Below are positions 47,119 through 56,071 of a DNA stretch of 64,000 nucleotides, one piece after another. The stretch covers positions 62,001-126,000 of the forward strand of contig JADBKP010000002.1 of assembly GCA_014896315.1 (NCBI GenBank), written 5' to 3'. Position 1 is the stretch's first letter. Each line of letters opens with the position of its first letter. Below the pieces are notes generated by a model, which did no database searches, was not told the origin of the DNA, and saw nothing but the letters and a program-made list of their open reading frames with translations. The stretch comes from Limnochordales bacterium. GTDB lineage: Bacteria; Bacillota; Limnochordia; Limnochordales; DUMU01. The position numbers and the translations under genes were made by a program.

Positions 47119-48481
47119 GGGCACTGCCTCCGCTCTCGCATTTATCTCCGGCCGTCCCATCCTCAACGCGGATGACACTGGCCACCTGGTGGACCGCCGC
47201 GAGGGGTTCGATCTCCCGCAACGCCTGCCGAACGTCGGCCTCCCGGGCATCGTGGGTTACAAAGACCACATCGACCGGGGACTTGCCCCGACTCTTCTGG
47301 ATGACCGACTCGATGCTGACGCCGTTACGTCCGAAGGATGCGGCCATAGCGGCCAGGACTCCCGGTTCATCGCAGACCGACAAGCGGATGTAAAAACGGG
47401 TGCGGGTTTCGGTGATGGGCTGTACCGGCTTAACCGGCCACTCTCCAGGATTGCGCCGCACCAGGAGCGGCAGCTGCCCCCGCAGCAGGTCATCGGCAGC
47501 CTCGATCAGGTCCGCAGCAACCGCCGACGCCGTCGGCAGCGAGCCAGCCCCCCGCCCGTAGAACATCAACTCTCCGACTGCGTCTGCGGAGATGAAAATG
47601 GCATTGAAAACATCCCGGACTGCCGCCAGCGGATGGTGTTGCGGCACCAGGGTCGGATGCACCCGCGCCTCGATACTGCCGTTGACGTTCTTGGCAACGG
47701 CCAGAAGCTTGATGGTGAAACCCAGATCCCGGCTGTAGGCGATGTCTACCGGTGTCACCCGGCGGATGCCTTCGACATGAATCGACTCCACAGGAATGTA
47801 GGTTTCAAAGGCCAGGGAGGCCAGGATCGCCAGCTTGTAGGCGGCGTCCCAACCGTCCACATCCGAACTGGGATCAGCCTCCGCATAACCGGCCGCTTGG
47901 GCCTGCTCCAGTGCAACCGAGAAGTCAGTACCATCTTCAACCATCCGCGTCAGGATGTAGTTGGTCGTGCCGTTGATGATTCCCATCAGGGTCTGCACCT
48001 GGTTGGCAGCCAGCCCGTCGACAATGCTTCTGATCACCGGAATCCCCGCCGCGACGCTAGCCTCGAAGTACAACCCCGCCCTGTGCTCGCAGGCTGCGCG
48101 GAAAAGCTCCGGTCCGTGCTGGGCCAGCACAGCCTTGTTGGCCGTCACTACCGGCCGCCCGCGCCCTAAAGCCGCGAGAATATACTCTCGCGCCGGCTCG
48201 ACCCCACCCATCACTTCCACGATGATGTCGATATCCGGATCTTCGAGAATGTCACGCGGGTTGGTCGTCAACCGCTCCTCGGGCAACGAGACCATGCGGG
48301 GCTTGTCCAGAGAACGTACCAGTGCACGCCTGATCTCCAGCCCGACCCCCAGCCGGTTGCCGATAATCTCACCATTTTCCTGGAGCACGCGTACCAGGCC
48401 GCTACCTACTACCCCCAAGCCCAGCAGTCCCACCTGCAGCGGGTTTCCCACCGATTCCACCCCCACCGCCGCCCGGGTCAT
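47111..48481 (-). CDS. hom: Homoserine dehydrogenase
   Basis: A 456-residue NAD(P)H enzyme reducing aspartate semialdehyde. The Rossmann loop VGLLGLGVVGSGLVRVL, VTANKAVLAQHG, GIINGTTNYILTRM and ADPSSDVDGWDAAYKLAILA are typical. A C-terminal ACT domain (YIRLSVCDEPGVLAAMAASF) implies threonine feedback. The start is uncertain: ATG at 48481 is used, but GTG codons just downstream lie nearer the fold. It leads the hom-thrB-lysC unit. Confidence 0.94.
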   Translation of the reverse strand: MTRAAVGVESVGNPLQVGLLGLGVVGSGLVRVLQENGEIIGNRLGVGLEIRRALVRSLDKPRMVSLPEERLTTNPRDILEDPDIDIIVEVMGGVEPAREYILAALGRGRPVVTANKAVLAQHGPELFRAACEHRAGLYFEASVAAGIPVIRSIVDGLAANQVQTLMGIINGTTNYILTRMVEDGTDFSVALEQAQAAGYAEADPSSDVDGWDAAYKLAILASLAFETYIPVESIHVEGIRRVTPVDIAYSRDLGFTIKLLAVAKNVNGSIEARVHPTLVPQHHPLAAVRDVFNAIFISADAVGELMFYGRGAGSLPTASAVAADLIEAADDLLRGQLPLLVRRNPGEWPVKPVQPITETRTRFYIRLSVCDEPGVLAAMAASFGRNGVSIESVIQKSRGKSPVDVVFVTHDAREADVRQALREIEPLAAVHQVASVIRVEDGTAGDKCESGGSARG

Positions 48482-48553
48482 CGACTGGCCACAGGTCGAT
48501 TGGCCATACGTCCCGGGCACTGCCCAAAGCTGCTTGTCGGATTTACTCGCAAG

Positions 48554-48594
48554 ATTATAGCAGAACCGGCTCCGCTCTGGAAACGGAGCCGGTT
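48554..48594 (-). promoter_or_regulatory. hom promoter overlapping the hairpin after spoIVA
   Basis: Minus strand has a perfect TATAAT at 48554-48559. A TTTCCA hexamer 18 bases upstream, about 75 bases ahead of the hom start, lies in the loop of an 11-bp hairpin AACCGGCTCCG / CGGAGCCGGTT (48564-48574 and 48584-48594). The hairpin follows spoIVA but lacks a T-run, so it may end that transcript or act on the promoter. Confidence 0.5.
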
Positions 48595-48702
48595 TACCAG
48601 CACTGGGGAGTATCGGTCACGGCAAGCCGGGCACAAGCAGGGCGAGGGTGGCAGGCAGAACGCAGGGAGTGTCGCCCCGGGCGCTGCATGCGGCCGGGAA
48701 AA

Positions 48703-50181
48703 CTAAAGCAGGATGCAGATGAGCCCGCCGCTTCCTTCGTTGACAATCTTGGTGAGGGTCTCTTGCAGCTTGACCTGGGCGTTTTCCGGCATCCGATGTA
48801 ACTTGCTATCGATCCCCTCCCGGACCAGGTCGGGCAGGGACTTGCCCAGGAAGTCCGCCTGCCAGATCCGTTCAGGCTGGCGCTCGTACTGTTCCAGCAG
48901 ATAGCGGGCGAACTCCTCGCCCTGGCGCTCGGCCCCGATAAAAGGTGTGACCTCGGTCGTTATGTCCGCCCGGATCATGTGAATGGCGGTAGCGGTTGCC
49001 CGCAACCGGATACCAAAACGGTTGCCGCGCCGGATCAGTTCCGGCTCTTCATAGACAATCTCCTCCTCCGCCGGAGGGACGATGCCGTACCCGGTCTCCC
49101 GGACCTGAGCCAGGGCTGCCGCTACCTTGTCATACTCCCGCTTGGCCGCGGCCAGCTCCTTCATGGCCCGCATCAGGCCGCGGTCACCCTCCAGCTCCAT
49201 GCCGGTTACCTCCTGCAAGATCTGGAAGAAGAGGCCTTCGGCCATCTCGAGCCGGATATCTGCCAGCCCCTGTCCAAGATCGAGCAGACTCAGCTCGGCG
49301 CCGGCCAGAAACTCAACGCGGGAGAAAGCGTCGACCGCCTCGTTCACATCTCGCAGCCGTACTATGCGCTCCACAACTTCGGCCACGCTCTCCTCGCAGC
49401 GCTGGCGCAGCCAGTGATCCTCGTCTAGCTCCTCCACCCATCCCGGCAGGCGGAAGGCAATCTCCCGGATCGGAAACGAGTAGAGCAACTCGCCAAGCAG
49501 CCGCAGAAGCTCGCTTTCCGTCAGATGCAGGCAGTCGAGGGGAAGCACCATCACATCGTACTTCTCGGTCAGCTTCTGGGCCAACCGGCGGGTCTCCTCG
49601 GCACCCGGATGAACAGAGTTCAACACGACTACAAAGGGTTTGCCAAGCTCCTGCAACTCCCGGATCACACGCTCTTCCGCCGGTTCATAGGCAGCACGGG
49701 GAATGTCGGTTATTGAACCGTCGGTGGTGACAACCAGCCCCATGGTGGAATGTTCGGCGATGACCTTGCGGGTGCCGATCTCGGCCGCCTGCTGAAAGGC
49801 GATCTCTTCCTCAAGCCAGGGGGTTCGCACCCGCCGCGGCCCGTGTTCGTCCATGTATCCCAGCGCGCCTTCCACGGTATAGCCCACGCAGTCGACCAGC
49901 CGCACCTTGATACGCAGATGCTCACCGACGGAAACCTCTACTGGTTCATCAGGGACGAATTTGGGCTCGGTGGTCATGATGCTGCGCCCCGCGCCGCTTT
50001 GGGGGAGCGCATCACTGGTACGCTGCCGCACGTAGACGTCCTCGATTTCCGGGAGGACCAGAAGGTCCATGAACCGCCGGATCAGGGTGGACTTGCCCGT
50101 TCTGACCGGCCCGACCACACCGATGTAGACGCTCCCGTTGGTCCTTTCGGCAATGTCGGCAAAAAGGTCAAACTTCTCCAT
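48703..50181 (-). CDS. spoIVA: Spore coat morphogenetic ATPase SpoIVA
   Basis: A 492-residue ATPase that polymerises on the forespore surface and anchors the coat. The P-loop GVVGPVRTGKSTLIRRF lies near residue 25, VDCVGYTVEGALGYM near residue 95 is the Walker B/sensor region, and the C-terminus ends NEGSGGLICILL, the membrane-targeting signature. GCAAGGAGGG precedes the ATG. A putative sigma-E promoter identical in its -10 to that of spoIIID lies upstream at 50312-50345. Confidence 0.98.
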   Translation of the reverse strand: MEKFDLFADIAERTNGSVYIGVVGPVRTGKSTLIRRFMDLLVLPEIEDVYVRQRTSDALPQSGAGRSIMTTEPKFVPDEPVEVSVGEHLRIKVRLVDCVGYTVEGALGYMDEHGPRRVRTPWLEEEIAFQQAAEIGTRKVIAEHSTMGLVVTTDGSITDIPRAAYEPAEERVIRELQELGKPFVVVLNSVHPGAEETRRLAQKLTEKYDVMVLPLDCLHLTESELLRLLGELLYSFPIREIAFRLPGWVEELDEDHWLRQRCEESVAEVVERIVRLRDVNEAVDAFSRVEFLAGAELSLLDLGQGLADIRLEMAEGLFFQILQEVTGMELEGDRGLMRAMKELAAAKREYDKVAAALAQVRETGYGIVPPAEEEIVYEEPELIRRGNRFGIRLRATATAIHMIRADITTEVTPFIGAERQGEEFARYLLEQYERQPERIWQADFLGKSLPDLVREGIDSKLHRMPENAQVKLQETLTKIVNEGSGGLICILL

Positions 50182-50311
50182 CTACCGCACCCTCCTTGCA
50201 GGGTGGAAAGCCGCAGCGGAGCCGCTACCAGGCCGGGGTGGCACAGGACTTGCCCGGGATCTCTGCCGGGCCAGAGCCTGCTTGCGGCTGGTTAGGTCCT
50301 GGCTGGGTCTG

Positions 50312-50345
50312 TAGATCTATATGAACGGGGGCACGGGGATAGTAC
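50312..50345 (-). promoter_or_regulatory. Putative sigma-E promoter of spoIVA
   Basis: Minus strand: GTACTATC, a 14-base spacer and CATATAGATCTA. The 12-base element and spacing equal those ahead of spoIIID (9947-9980). Transcription would start near 50305, leaving about 124 bases of leader. No other feature is seen in the 50182-50356 gap. Confidence 0.6.
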
Positions 50346-50356
50346 AAGAGTGCAGT

Positions 50357-51697
50357 CTAGGAGCTGCGCGCACGTGCCTTCAGCCGCCAAGCGATGGGCG
50401 TCCCTGTCAGGGGATAAGCCCGGCGGACGAAATTTTCCAGGTACCGGAGGTAGGAGAAGTGCACCCTCTCAGGATCGTTGACTTCGAGAAGTACGGTGGG
50501 GGGTCTCACCTGCACCTGAGAGGCGGAGTAGATCTCAAGCGGGCGGCCTTTGCGGGCGGGTGGCTGATGGAAGGAGAGTGCGTCGTTGAGCAGCGCCTGC
50601 CATGTGGCCGGCGAAAGCCGGGTGGCAAAGTTCTCGGCCACCACCAGGAGCTGGTCAAGCAGGCGGCCGATCCCGCGGCCGGTGCGTGCGGAGATGAAAA
50701 CAAGGGGGGCGAAATGCAAGAAGTCCAGTTCACGTCGGACCTGCTCTTCGAGGCGCCGCGCCGCATCCGCATCGCCCGGTGCAGTAAGATCCCACTTGTT
50801 GGCAGCAAGCACCACCGCCCGCCGGGATTCCTGAATCAAGCCGGCTACGTACAGATCCTGGTGAACGATCCCTTCCGCTGCATCCAGCACGAGTACGGCG
50901 ACGTCGGAGCGCTCCAGCGCCCGCCTGGCCCGCTCTGCCACCTGCTTCTCCACAGGTTCCTCAACTCTCCCCGGCCGGCGCAGACCGGCGGTGTCGACCA
51001 GAACCAGATCGCGCCCCTGGTAGCGGAAGGGCGTGTCCACCGGGTCCCGGGTCGTCCCGGGGATGTTGCTGACCACCACCCGTTCCTCGCCGAGAATCCG
51101 GTTGACCAGCGAGGATTTGCCCACATTGGGTCTTCCCACTATCGCCACCCGGATGACATCGGCCTGGTCCTCGTCAACCGGGGCTGGCTGCACAGCTTTG
51201 AGCTCCTTCAACCTTTCTACCACCGCGTCCAGCAGGTCGCCCAGCCCGCGCCGGTGCTCGGCAGCAACCGGCAGCGGTTCGCCGAGGCCCAGCCGGAGGA
51301 ACTCCCAGACCCCCGGCTCCACCTCGGGCCCGTCCACCTTGTTTGCCACCAGCAGTACGGGTTTGCCCGCGGTGCGCAAGGTCTTGGCAATATCCTGGTC
51401 TTCGGATACCACTCCGGTCCGGGCATCAACTACGAACAGTATCAGATCCGCTTCTTCGATAGCCTTCTGCGCCTGGCGCAACACCTGCTGCGGGATCTCG
51501 CCCGTGGCCGCCGGATCGATGCCCCCTGTATCAACCAGCGCAAAGCGGAACCCATTCCAGTCGGTCTCGGCATAGAGCCGGTCGCGCGTGATCCCAGGTT
51601 CAGCCCGCACCACGGCTACCGGTCGGGCGATAATCTGGTTGAACAATGTCGACTTCCCAACGTTGGGGCGCCCCACAATGGCAACAAGCGGGAGCAT
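50357..51697 (-). CDS. der: Ribosome assembly GTPase Der (EngA)
   Basis: A 446-residue tandem GTPase for 50S assembly. The first G domain starts VAIVGRPNVGKSTLFNQII (residue 4), the second VAIVGRPNVGKSSLVNRIL (near residue 185), with DTAGLRRPG and NKWDLT in the second; the C-terminal KH-like domain follows. ATG at 51697 has GGAGGAGG upstream; the longer frame to 51766 is unconserved. The der-spoIVA order is common in Bacillota, though gpsA is missing here. Confidence 0.98.
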   Translation of the reverse strand: MLPLVAIVGRPNVGKSTLFNQIIARPVAVVRAEPGITRDRLYAETDWNGFRFALVDTGGIDPAATGEIPQQVLRQAQKAIEEADLILFVVDARTGVVSEDQDIAKTLRTAGKPVLLVANKVDGPEVEPGVWEFLRLGLGEPLPVAAEHRRGLGDLLDAVVERLKELKAVQPAPVDEDQADVIRVAIVGRPNVGKSSLVNRILGEERVVVSNIPGTTRDPVDTPFRYQGRDLVLVDTAGLRRPGRVEEPVEKQVAERARRALERSDVAVLVLDAAEGIVHQDLYVAGLIQESRRAVVLAANKWDLTAPGDADAARRLEEQVRRELDFLHFAPLVFISARTGRGIGRLLDQLLVVAENFATRLSPATWQALLNDALSFHQPPARKGRPLEIYSASQVQVRPPTVLLEVNDPERVHFSYLRYLENFVRRAYPLTGTPIAWRLKARARSS

Positions 51698-51796
51698 CCT
51701 GGCGAGCCTCCTCCGTGAGCGGTCAGTCCACCCACCGAGCATAAGCCTGATCCCGCCGGCAGGCAAGGCCGGGGTCTGCCATGCCCGCGCCCGCCA

Positions 51797-52909
51797 TCAG
51801 CGCCGCTGTGGTAGCCGGTTGAGCCAGTAGAAGAAGAGAAGGCCGCCCCCAACCACTGCCAGCAGAATCAACGCGACCCAGGCATAACGTTGGCCGGCAG
51901 GGGCTTTCCGCGTCTGCCCCACCTGAGCCAGTCCGGCCGCCGCCGGGATCACCTTGCTGAAGAGCTCGGCAGCGACCATAGCCTGATCCAGCGAATTGTG
52001 GGTCGTCCCGAACTCAAGCAGTACAGACTGGGGCGCTACGTCCTGATTGTAGTTGCCGTGTCCGAAGAAGACGTCCAGCACCAGACCGGGAAAGAGCCGG
52101 TCGGCCACCGCCTTAAGGCGCCGGGCGAGGTCGAAGTTGGCTTCGGCCTGAGGGTTCTGCCTCCCCACCACGATCCGCACCCGCGCTGTCTTGCGCCCAT
52201 TTATATCCGCTAGATAGATGTTGGCGGGCACCGCATCCCGATGGATATCGATGAGCAGGGCGGGCATCTCGGCCAGCAGCTTGCGCACGGTGGCACGGGA
52301 GCGGTGGTAAGCCAGCCCATCGTGGGGAACATGAGTTTCTTCTCGCACCTCAACCCGTATGCCTTGCCGGCGTAAGCCTCTTGCCAGCGCCTCTCCTACC
52401 TGGTAGACATCGCCACGTGGCGTCTCCATCGGTGTGCCACTGGTGGGGCGGTACGATTCGGCGCTGTGGGTGAAGTAGATTCCGACCAGCGGCGATTGGC
52501 GGGTGATCGGACGGCTAACTTCTGCTTTCAGTTCGGTGCGCAGCCGCTCTATCAACCCGTCGTCGACAGGAGGGAGCTGTGCGTTCCCTTTTTTGATCAT
52601 GAAGATCTCGTCACCCACCACGCGCTCCACTTCGTACTCTACGTTGTCACTGCTTACGTAGATGTCACCAGGGCGCAGCTCGAGCGTGGTATAGGTCAGA
52701 ACCTGGCCGCCTGTCCCATCCCGGACTGTGTAATATCCGCCCTCACGCCTCTCCCACCACTCATCCGGAATCTGGCGTTCATCCTCGCTCTCCCTGCCGG
52801 AAGTCCCATTCCCGCCAGACGCTGCGCTGCCGGCAGCTGGCCGGAGGACTGCTCCCGCCAGCGTAACAACAAGCAGGGAAAGTATCAGGCCAAACCTGGC
52901 TGGCTTCAT
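51797..52909 (-). CDS. spoIIP: Stage II sporulation protein P
   Basis: A 370-residue peptidoglycan hydrolase (amidase/endopeptidase) that works with SpoIID and SpoIIM in engulfment. Motifs are VGIYFTHSAESYRP, HVPHDGLAYHRSRATV, LLIDIHRDAVP and VLLEFGTTHNSLDQA (metal-binding His/Glu/His). A signal sequence lies at residues 8-30, and a C-terminal membrane helix (VALILLAVVGGGLLFFYWL) anchors it. The ATG overlaps the upstream DUF1614 stop by 4 bp, so the two are coupled. Confidence 0.95.
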   Translation of the reverse strand: MKPARFGLILSLLVVTLAGAVLRPAAGSAASGGNGTSGRESEDERQIPDEWWERREGGYYTVRDGTGGQVLTYTTLELRPGDIYVSSDNVEYEVERVVGDEIFMIKKGNAQLPPVDDGLIERLRTELKAEVSRPITRQSPLVGIYFTHSAESYRPTSGTPMETPRGDVYQVGEALARGLRRQGIRVEVREETHVPHDGLAYHRSRATVRKLLAEMPALLIDIHRDAVPANIYLADINGRKTARVRIVVGRQNPQAEANFDLARRLKAVADRLFPGLVLDVFFGHGNYNQDVAPQSVLLEFGTTHNSLDQAMVAAELFSKVIPAAAGLAQVGQTRKAPAGQRYAWVALILLAVVGGGLLFFYWLNRLPQRR

Positions 52910-53535
52910 TCGTTCTGCCCCCCGGTCCGAATCCGCTCCCGCACTTCGCCCACCCACTCCGCCAACCCCAAAGCGACCACTCCGCCGATTACCGACGCGT
53001 CGAAAATCCCCGCTCCGCCCAGCGTTACCGATACGTCCATACCCGCCCTGCGGGCGAGCAGGCCATCGGCAAGGAGTGCCAGCAAGACACCGACGCTTCC
53101 TCCCAGAAAGGCAGACCGGCGGGAACGACCGGCTATGTAGGCAACGAGCCCGGCAACCAGTCCAAACAACCAGAGCGGGTCGAGGTACGCCCAGGGACTG
53201 CGGCCGGCATCGAAGTCCGTAAAGTGGCTGAGCGTCCAGATGATCCCGGCTGTAACCAGAACCGTAAAGAGCCCCCGCCACCGCTCAAGCGCCGTGTCGG
53301 CCCGGGCCCACACGTAAGCAGACAACAGCAACGGGATAAGACCGCCACCCAGGTTGATTTCCCAGGGAACGCGGGCAAACTCAAAGCGCAAATCAATGAA
53401 CGAACCGGCGGCCATGGCTGCTATCAACACCAGCGCCTGCCGGTCCGTAAGATGGAGCCGATCCAGGGCCCGTTCGGTCAGACCGAAGGCAATCAGTATG
53501 GTCACTACCGAGAGCAGCAGAAGTCCCAGTGGCAT
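52906..53535 (-). CDS. DUF1614 family membrane protein
   Basis: A 209-residue membrane protein with about six helices. The segments RFEFARVPWEINLGGGLIPLLLSAY and the terminal GGAGIFDASVIGGVVALGLAEWVG (about residues 170-195) mark DUF1614. Function is unknown. Its coupling to spoIIP suggests expression during sporulation. GGGACGGAGT precedes the ATG. The gap 53536-53738 holds the divergent permease promoter region. Confidence 0.8.
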   Translation of the reverse strand: MPLGLLLLSVVTILIAFGLTERALDRLHLTDRQALVLIAAMAAGSFIDLRFEFARVPWEINLGGGLIPLLLSAYVWARADTALERWRGLFTVLVTAGIIWTLSHFTDFDAGRSPWAYLDPLWLFGLVAGLVAYIAGRSRRSAFLGGSVGVLLALLADGLLARRAGMDVSVTLGGAGIFDASVIGGVVALGLAEWVGEVRERIRTGGQNE

Positions 53536-53646
53536 ACTCCGTCCCTCGTTTCAGACTACCGGTAGCGTACCTCCCAAGCGGCGTCATTATCCGGTCTAGC
53601 ACCCGGCTGACCTCCGCCCCGCTCTTTATTTTGCCGGAATATCCTG

Positions 53647-53722
53647 TTGTGGCCCGGAACGAGGAGTGGTAGACTGCTATTGGCGAACATTTTCGTGGTT
53701 TTCGCCCAGGATGTTCGGAATC
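53647..53722 (+). promoter_or_regulatory. Promoter and PurR-box-like operator of the purine permease
   Basis: TTGTGG (53647-53652), a 17-base spacer and TAGACT preceded by TG (53670-53675) make an extended -10 promoter. Downstream are two inverted PurR-like boxes, ATTGGCGAACATT (53679-53691) and GATGTTCGGAATC (53710-53722), each 11 of 13 to AWWWCCGAACWWT. The CG-to-CG spacing, about 30, is wider than the 16-17 known in B. subtilis. A GGCGAA/TTCGCC hairpin overlaps box 1. Confidence 0.5.
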
Positions 53723-53738
53723 CGAGAAAGGGAGCTGA

Positions 53739-55103
53739 TTGAGGTTGGGCACAGTAGCCGAGCGTTCGCAGGATCTGACTGCAGGTGCCTCCGGCCGCTG
53801 GTCGTGGGCGGGACTCCTGGATCGGTTTTTCCGCATCAGTGAACGGGGTTCGACAATTGGGAGAGAAGTAGTTGCCGGCGTTACCACCTTCATGACAATG
53901 GCCTATATCCTCTTCGTGAACCCGGACATTCTGTCCAGCGCCGGCGTTCCTGTTGAAGGTGCGGCCGTGGCGACCGCACTGGCTGCCGCTCTCACCACAC
54001 TGGCCATGGGACTGTACGCCAACTATCCTTTCGCTCTCGCTTCGGGAATGGGTCTCAACGCTGCCCTGGCTTTCGGCCTCGTGCTCGGGCAGGGTGTCTC
54101 CTGGCAAACGGCCATGGGCGTCGTGGTTGTCGAGGGCCTGATTGTAACACTTCTGGTACTCACCAACGTGCGTGAGGCAGTGATGGATGCCATTCCACTC
54201 ACCCTGAAGCAGGCTATCGGGGCGGGGATAGGGCTTTTCATTGCGTTTATCGGCCTGCAGAATGCAGGGCTGGTCGTCAACAGCGACGCCACTCTGGTAA
54301 CTTTTGGTTCGATTACAGACAAAGGACCGCTCCTGGCCATCATCGGCCTGTTGCTCACGGCAGTACTGATGAGCCGGCGAGTACCGGGAGCTATTCTGCT
54401 CGGTATCTTGATCACCACGGTGATCGGCGTCCCCCTGGGGCTGACCAAAGCTCCTTCAGCCTGGATCCGTTGGCCGACGGCGGAATCATTCAGCACCTTC
54501 TTCCAGGCGGACATCAGGGGAGTCCTCAACCTTGCGATGCTGTCCTCCGTATTTGCCTTCCTTATGACTGACTTCTTTGACACGATGGGGACTGTGGTCG
54601 CGGTAGGTACCGAGGGCGGCCTGATGAAAGATGGAAAACTGCCCGGGCTTAAGCGGGTGCTGCTGGTTGACTCGCTGGCTGCAGCCCTGGGCGGTTTGCT
54701 GGGAGCAAGCTCTGTGACGACTTACGTTGAAAGCGCCTCGGGCGTGGGCCAGGGCGGCCGCACGGGGCTTACTTCTGTCGTTACCGGTCTTCTCTTCCTG
54801 GTCGCAGTCCTCTTTGCTCCTTTGATGGGTATAGTACCCAGTCAGGCCACCGCACCTGCCTTGATCCTTGTCGGCTTTCTGATGCTGGCCACCATCAAGG
54901 ATATCCCCTTCCATGATTTCCCCGAAAGCTTCCCGGCCTTTATCACCCTCCTCAGCATTCCGCTGACCTACAGCATTGCCCGCGGCATTGGCTACGGCTT
55001 CGTCACCTACGTGGTGGTCAAACTGCTCTCGGGTCGCTCCCGGGAGATCCACCCGCTCATGTGGGCGGTTGCTGTTCTTTTCCTGATCAGTTTCCTCGTC
55101 TGA
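53739..55103 (+). CDS. AzgA/PbuG-type purine permease (NCS2 family)
   Basis: A 454-residue transporter with about 12-14 membrane helices, importing guanine/hypoxanthine or adenine. The signatures REVVAGVTTFMTMAYILFVNP, MGLNAALAF, TDFFDTMGTVVAVG and GASSVTTYVESASGVGQGGRTGL are those of the AzgA group. It starts with TTG after GGGAG. The upstream boxes suggest purine control. A bidirectional terminator follows. Confidence 0.93.
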   Translation: MRLGTVAERSQDLTAGASGRWSWAGLLDRFFRISERGSTIGREVVAGVTTFMTMAYILFVNPDILSSAGVPVEGAAVATALAAALTTLAMGLYANYPFALASGMGLNAALAFGLVLGQGVSWQTAMGVVVVEGLIVTLLVLTNVREAVMDAIPLTLKQAIGAGIGLFIAFIGLQNAGLVVNSDATLVTFGSITDKGPLLAIIGLLLTAVLMSRRVPGAILLGILITTVIGVPLGLTKAPSAWIRWPTAESFSTFFQADIRGVLNLAMLSSVFAFLMTDFFDTMGTVVAVGTEGGLMKDGKLPGLKRVLLVDSLAAALGGLLGASSVTTYVESASGVGQGGRTGLTSVVTGLLFLVAVLFAPLMGIVPSQATAPALILVGFLMLATIKDIPFHDFPESFPAFITLLSIPLTYSIARGIGYGFVTYVVVKLLSGRSREIHPLMWAVAVLFLISFLV

Positions 55104-55105
55104 AG

Positions 55106-55130
55106 AGCAGGAGGGGCTCCCCCTCCTGCT
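55106..55130. terminator. Bidirectional terminator between permease and Spo0E-like gene
   Basis: A perfect 11-bp stem AGCAGGAGGGG / CCCCTCCTGCT around a 3-base loop CTC. T-runs are weak on both sides, but it lies exactly between two convergent genes. Confidence 0.65.
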
Positions 55131-55131
55131 T

Positions 55132-55347
55132 CTACCTCCCCTGATCCGCATCGCTGGCTCTGTGCGGCTCGGTCAGTCGCATGTATTCGACCAACAATTG
55201 GTCAAACTCCGCAGACATTTGCTGAACTTTGGGATCTTGTTGATCTCCCTGAGCAGCATCGAGTGCTGCAAAAAGCCGCGAACGTACGTCGGATAACCTT
55301 GAACTCAGGACCTCGATTTGCCTGTTTCGTACGTAATCCATCTTCAT
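55132..55347 (-). CDS. Spo0E-like aspartyl-phosphate phosphatase
   Basis: A 71-residue protein of two predicted helices. The SAEFDQLLVEYMRL segment (residues about 45-58) carries the S-x3-D signature of the Spo0E family, whose members dephosphorylate Spo0A~P and hold back sporulation. The N-terminal helix RNRQIEVLSSRLSDVRSRLF fits as well. Start ATG-AAG-ATG is ambiguous by two codons. A sigma-A promoter lies upstream, and the gene is divergent from an XRE regulator. Confidence 0.75.
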   Translation of the reverse strand: MKMDYVRNRQIEVLSSRLSDVRSRLFAALDAAQGDQQDPKVQQMSAEFDQLLVEYMRLTEPHRASDADQGR

Positions 55348-55458
55348 TCTTCATTACCACCAAAAGACTGGTGAGAATGTCCATAGCGACCGCTGCCAGG
55401 CTGGCCAGGTCACCCATGATAAAGGCCGTCGTTACCAGTTACACCCTTACTGTACGTA

Positions 55459-55487
55459 CTCATACGTCACTTTGAGTAACTTGTCAA
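55459..55487 (-). promoter_or_regulatory. Promoter of the Spo0E-like gene
   Basis: Minus strand: TTGACA (55482-55487), a 17-base spacer and TATGAG (55459-55464), about 110 bases ahead of the start. The GTTAC/GTAAC inverted repeats around 55435-55480 may be operator sequences shared with the divergent XRE gene. Confidence 0.6.
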
Positions 55488-55563
55488 CACCCGGCGTTAC
55501 TTTTGCCAACAATCCGCCGCAGCTAAAGCACTTGCTCTAGACTGAAACAGGAGGGGGTTACCC

Positions 55564-56016
55564 GTGGTAACGCCGGACGCTTACGACACTGACAGGAATC
55601 GGCCCTACTGGGCCGCTCAAATACGAAGATTTCGCCTGATGCGTAAGCTCAAGCAGAGTGACCTGGCCAGACTGGTTAACAAGAGCCGCTCAGCGGTGGC
55701 GGCCTGGGAATCGGGTCGCAACCGTCCTGACCTGGAGACTCTGAGCACTCTCTGCCGTATATTTGGCTGCCGTATGGAACAGCTTATCGGCAACCCCATC
55801 GAAAGCGACGCTGTCAGTGAAACCGGGAGGGAACCGCACAAGGAGGAGACTCTGGTTTCGTCCGGCGAGACGGCAAAGGGTCACCACACCCGCCAGGAGT
55901 TTCACATGCCTCCCGATCTGCCGCCTGAGGCCCGCGAGGAGTATCAGTTGCTTCTCGATTTTCTACGCGCCAAGTACAGGTCGGCCGACCGGAAGAGTGA
56001 GGACAGCCACAAATAA
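55564..56016 (+). CDS. XRE family transcriptional regulator
   Basis: A 150-residue DNA-binding protein. The helix-turn-helix runs over about residues 18-72: RRFRLMRKLKQSDLARLVNKS, AVAAWESGRNRPDLETL and CRIFGCRMEQLIG. The C-terminal EAREEYQLLLDFLRAKYR helix resembles a multimerisation segment. The GTG start has GGAGGGGG six bases upstream. It is divergent from the Spo0E-like gene, a SinR-like arrangement in outline only. Confidence 0.88.
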   Translation: MVTPDAYDTDRNRPYWAAQIRRFRLMRKLKQSDLARLVNKSRSAVAAWESGRNRPDLETLSTLCRIFGCRMEQLIGNPIESDAVSETGREPHKEETLVSSGETAKGHHTRQEFHMPPDLPPEAREEYQLLLDFLRAKYRSADRKSEDSHK

Positions 56017-56017
56017 A

Positions 56018-56040
56018 GGCGAGCCCGCAAAGAGCTCGCC
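56018..56040. terminator. Hairpin terminator between XRE gene and rpsA
   Basis: A 7-bp stem GGCGAGC / GCTCGCC with a 9-base loop, followed on the plus strand by CTCTTCTC. It lies between two convergent genes. Confidence 0.55.
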
Positions 56041-56071
56041 CTCTTCTCGCGAAAATCTCACCCACTCAGGT

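Noticed and set aside
48521..48702. T-box or threonine leader ahead of hom
   Set aside because: No T-box core, specifier loop or run of Thr codons seen; only a hairpin and a promoter.
53560..53738. Purine riboswitch upstream of the permease
   Set aside because: The conserved purine aptamer core was not found; the PurR-like boxes explain the inverted repeats better.
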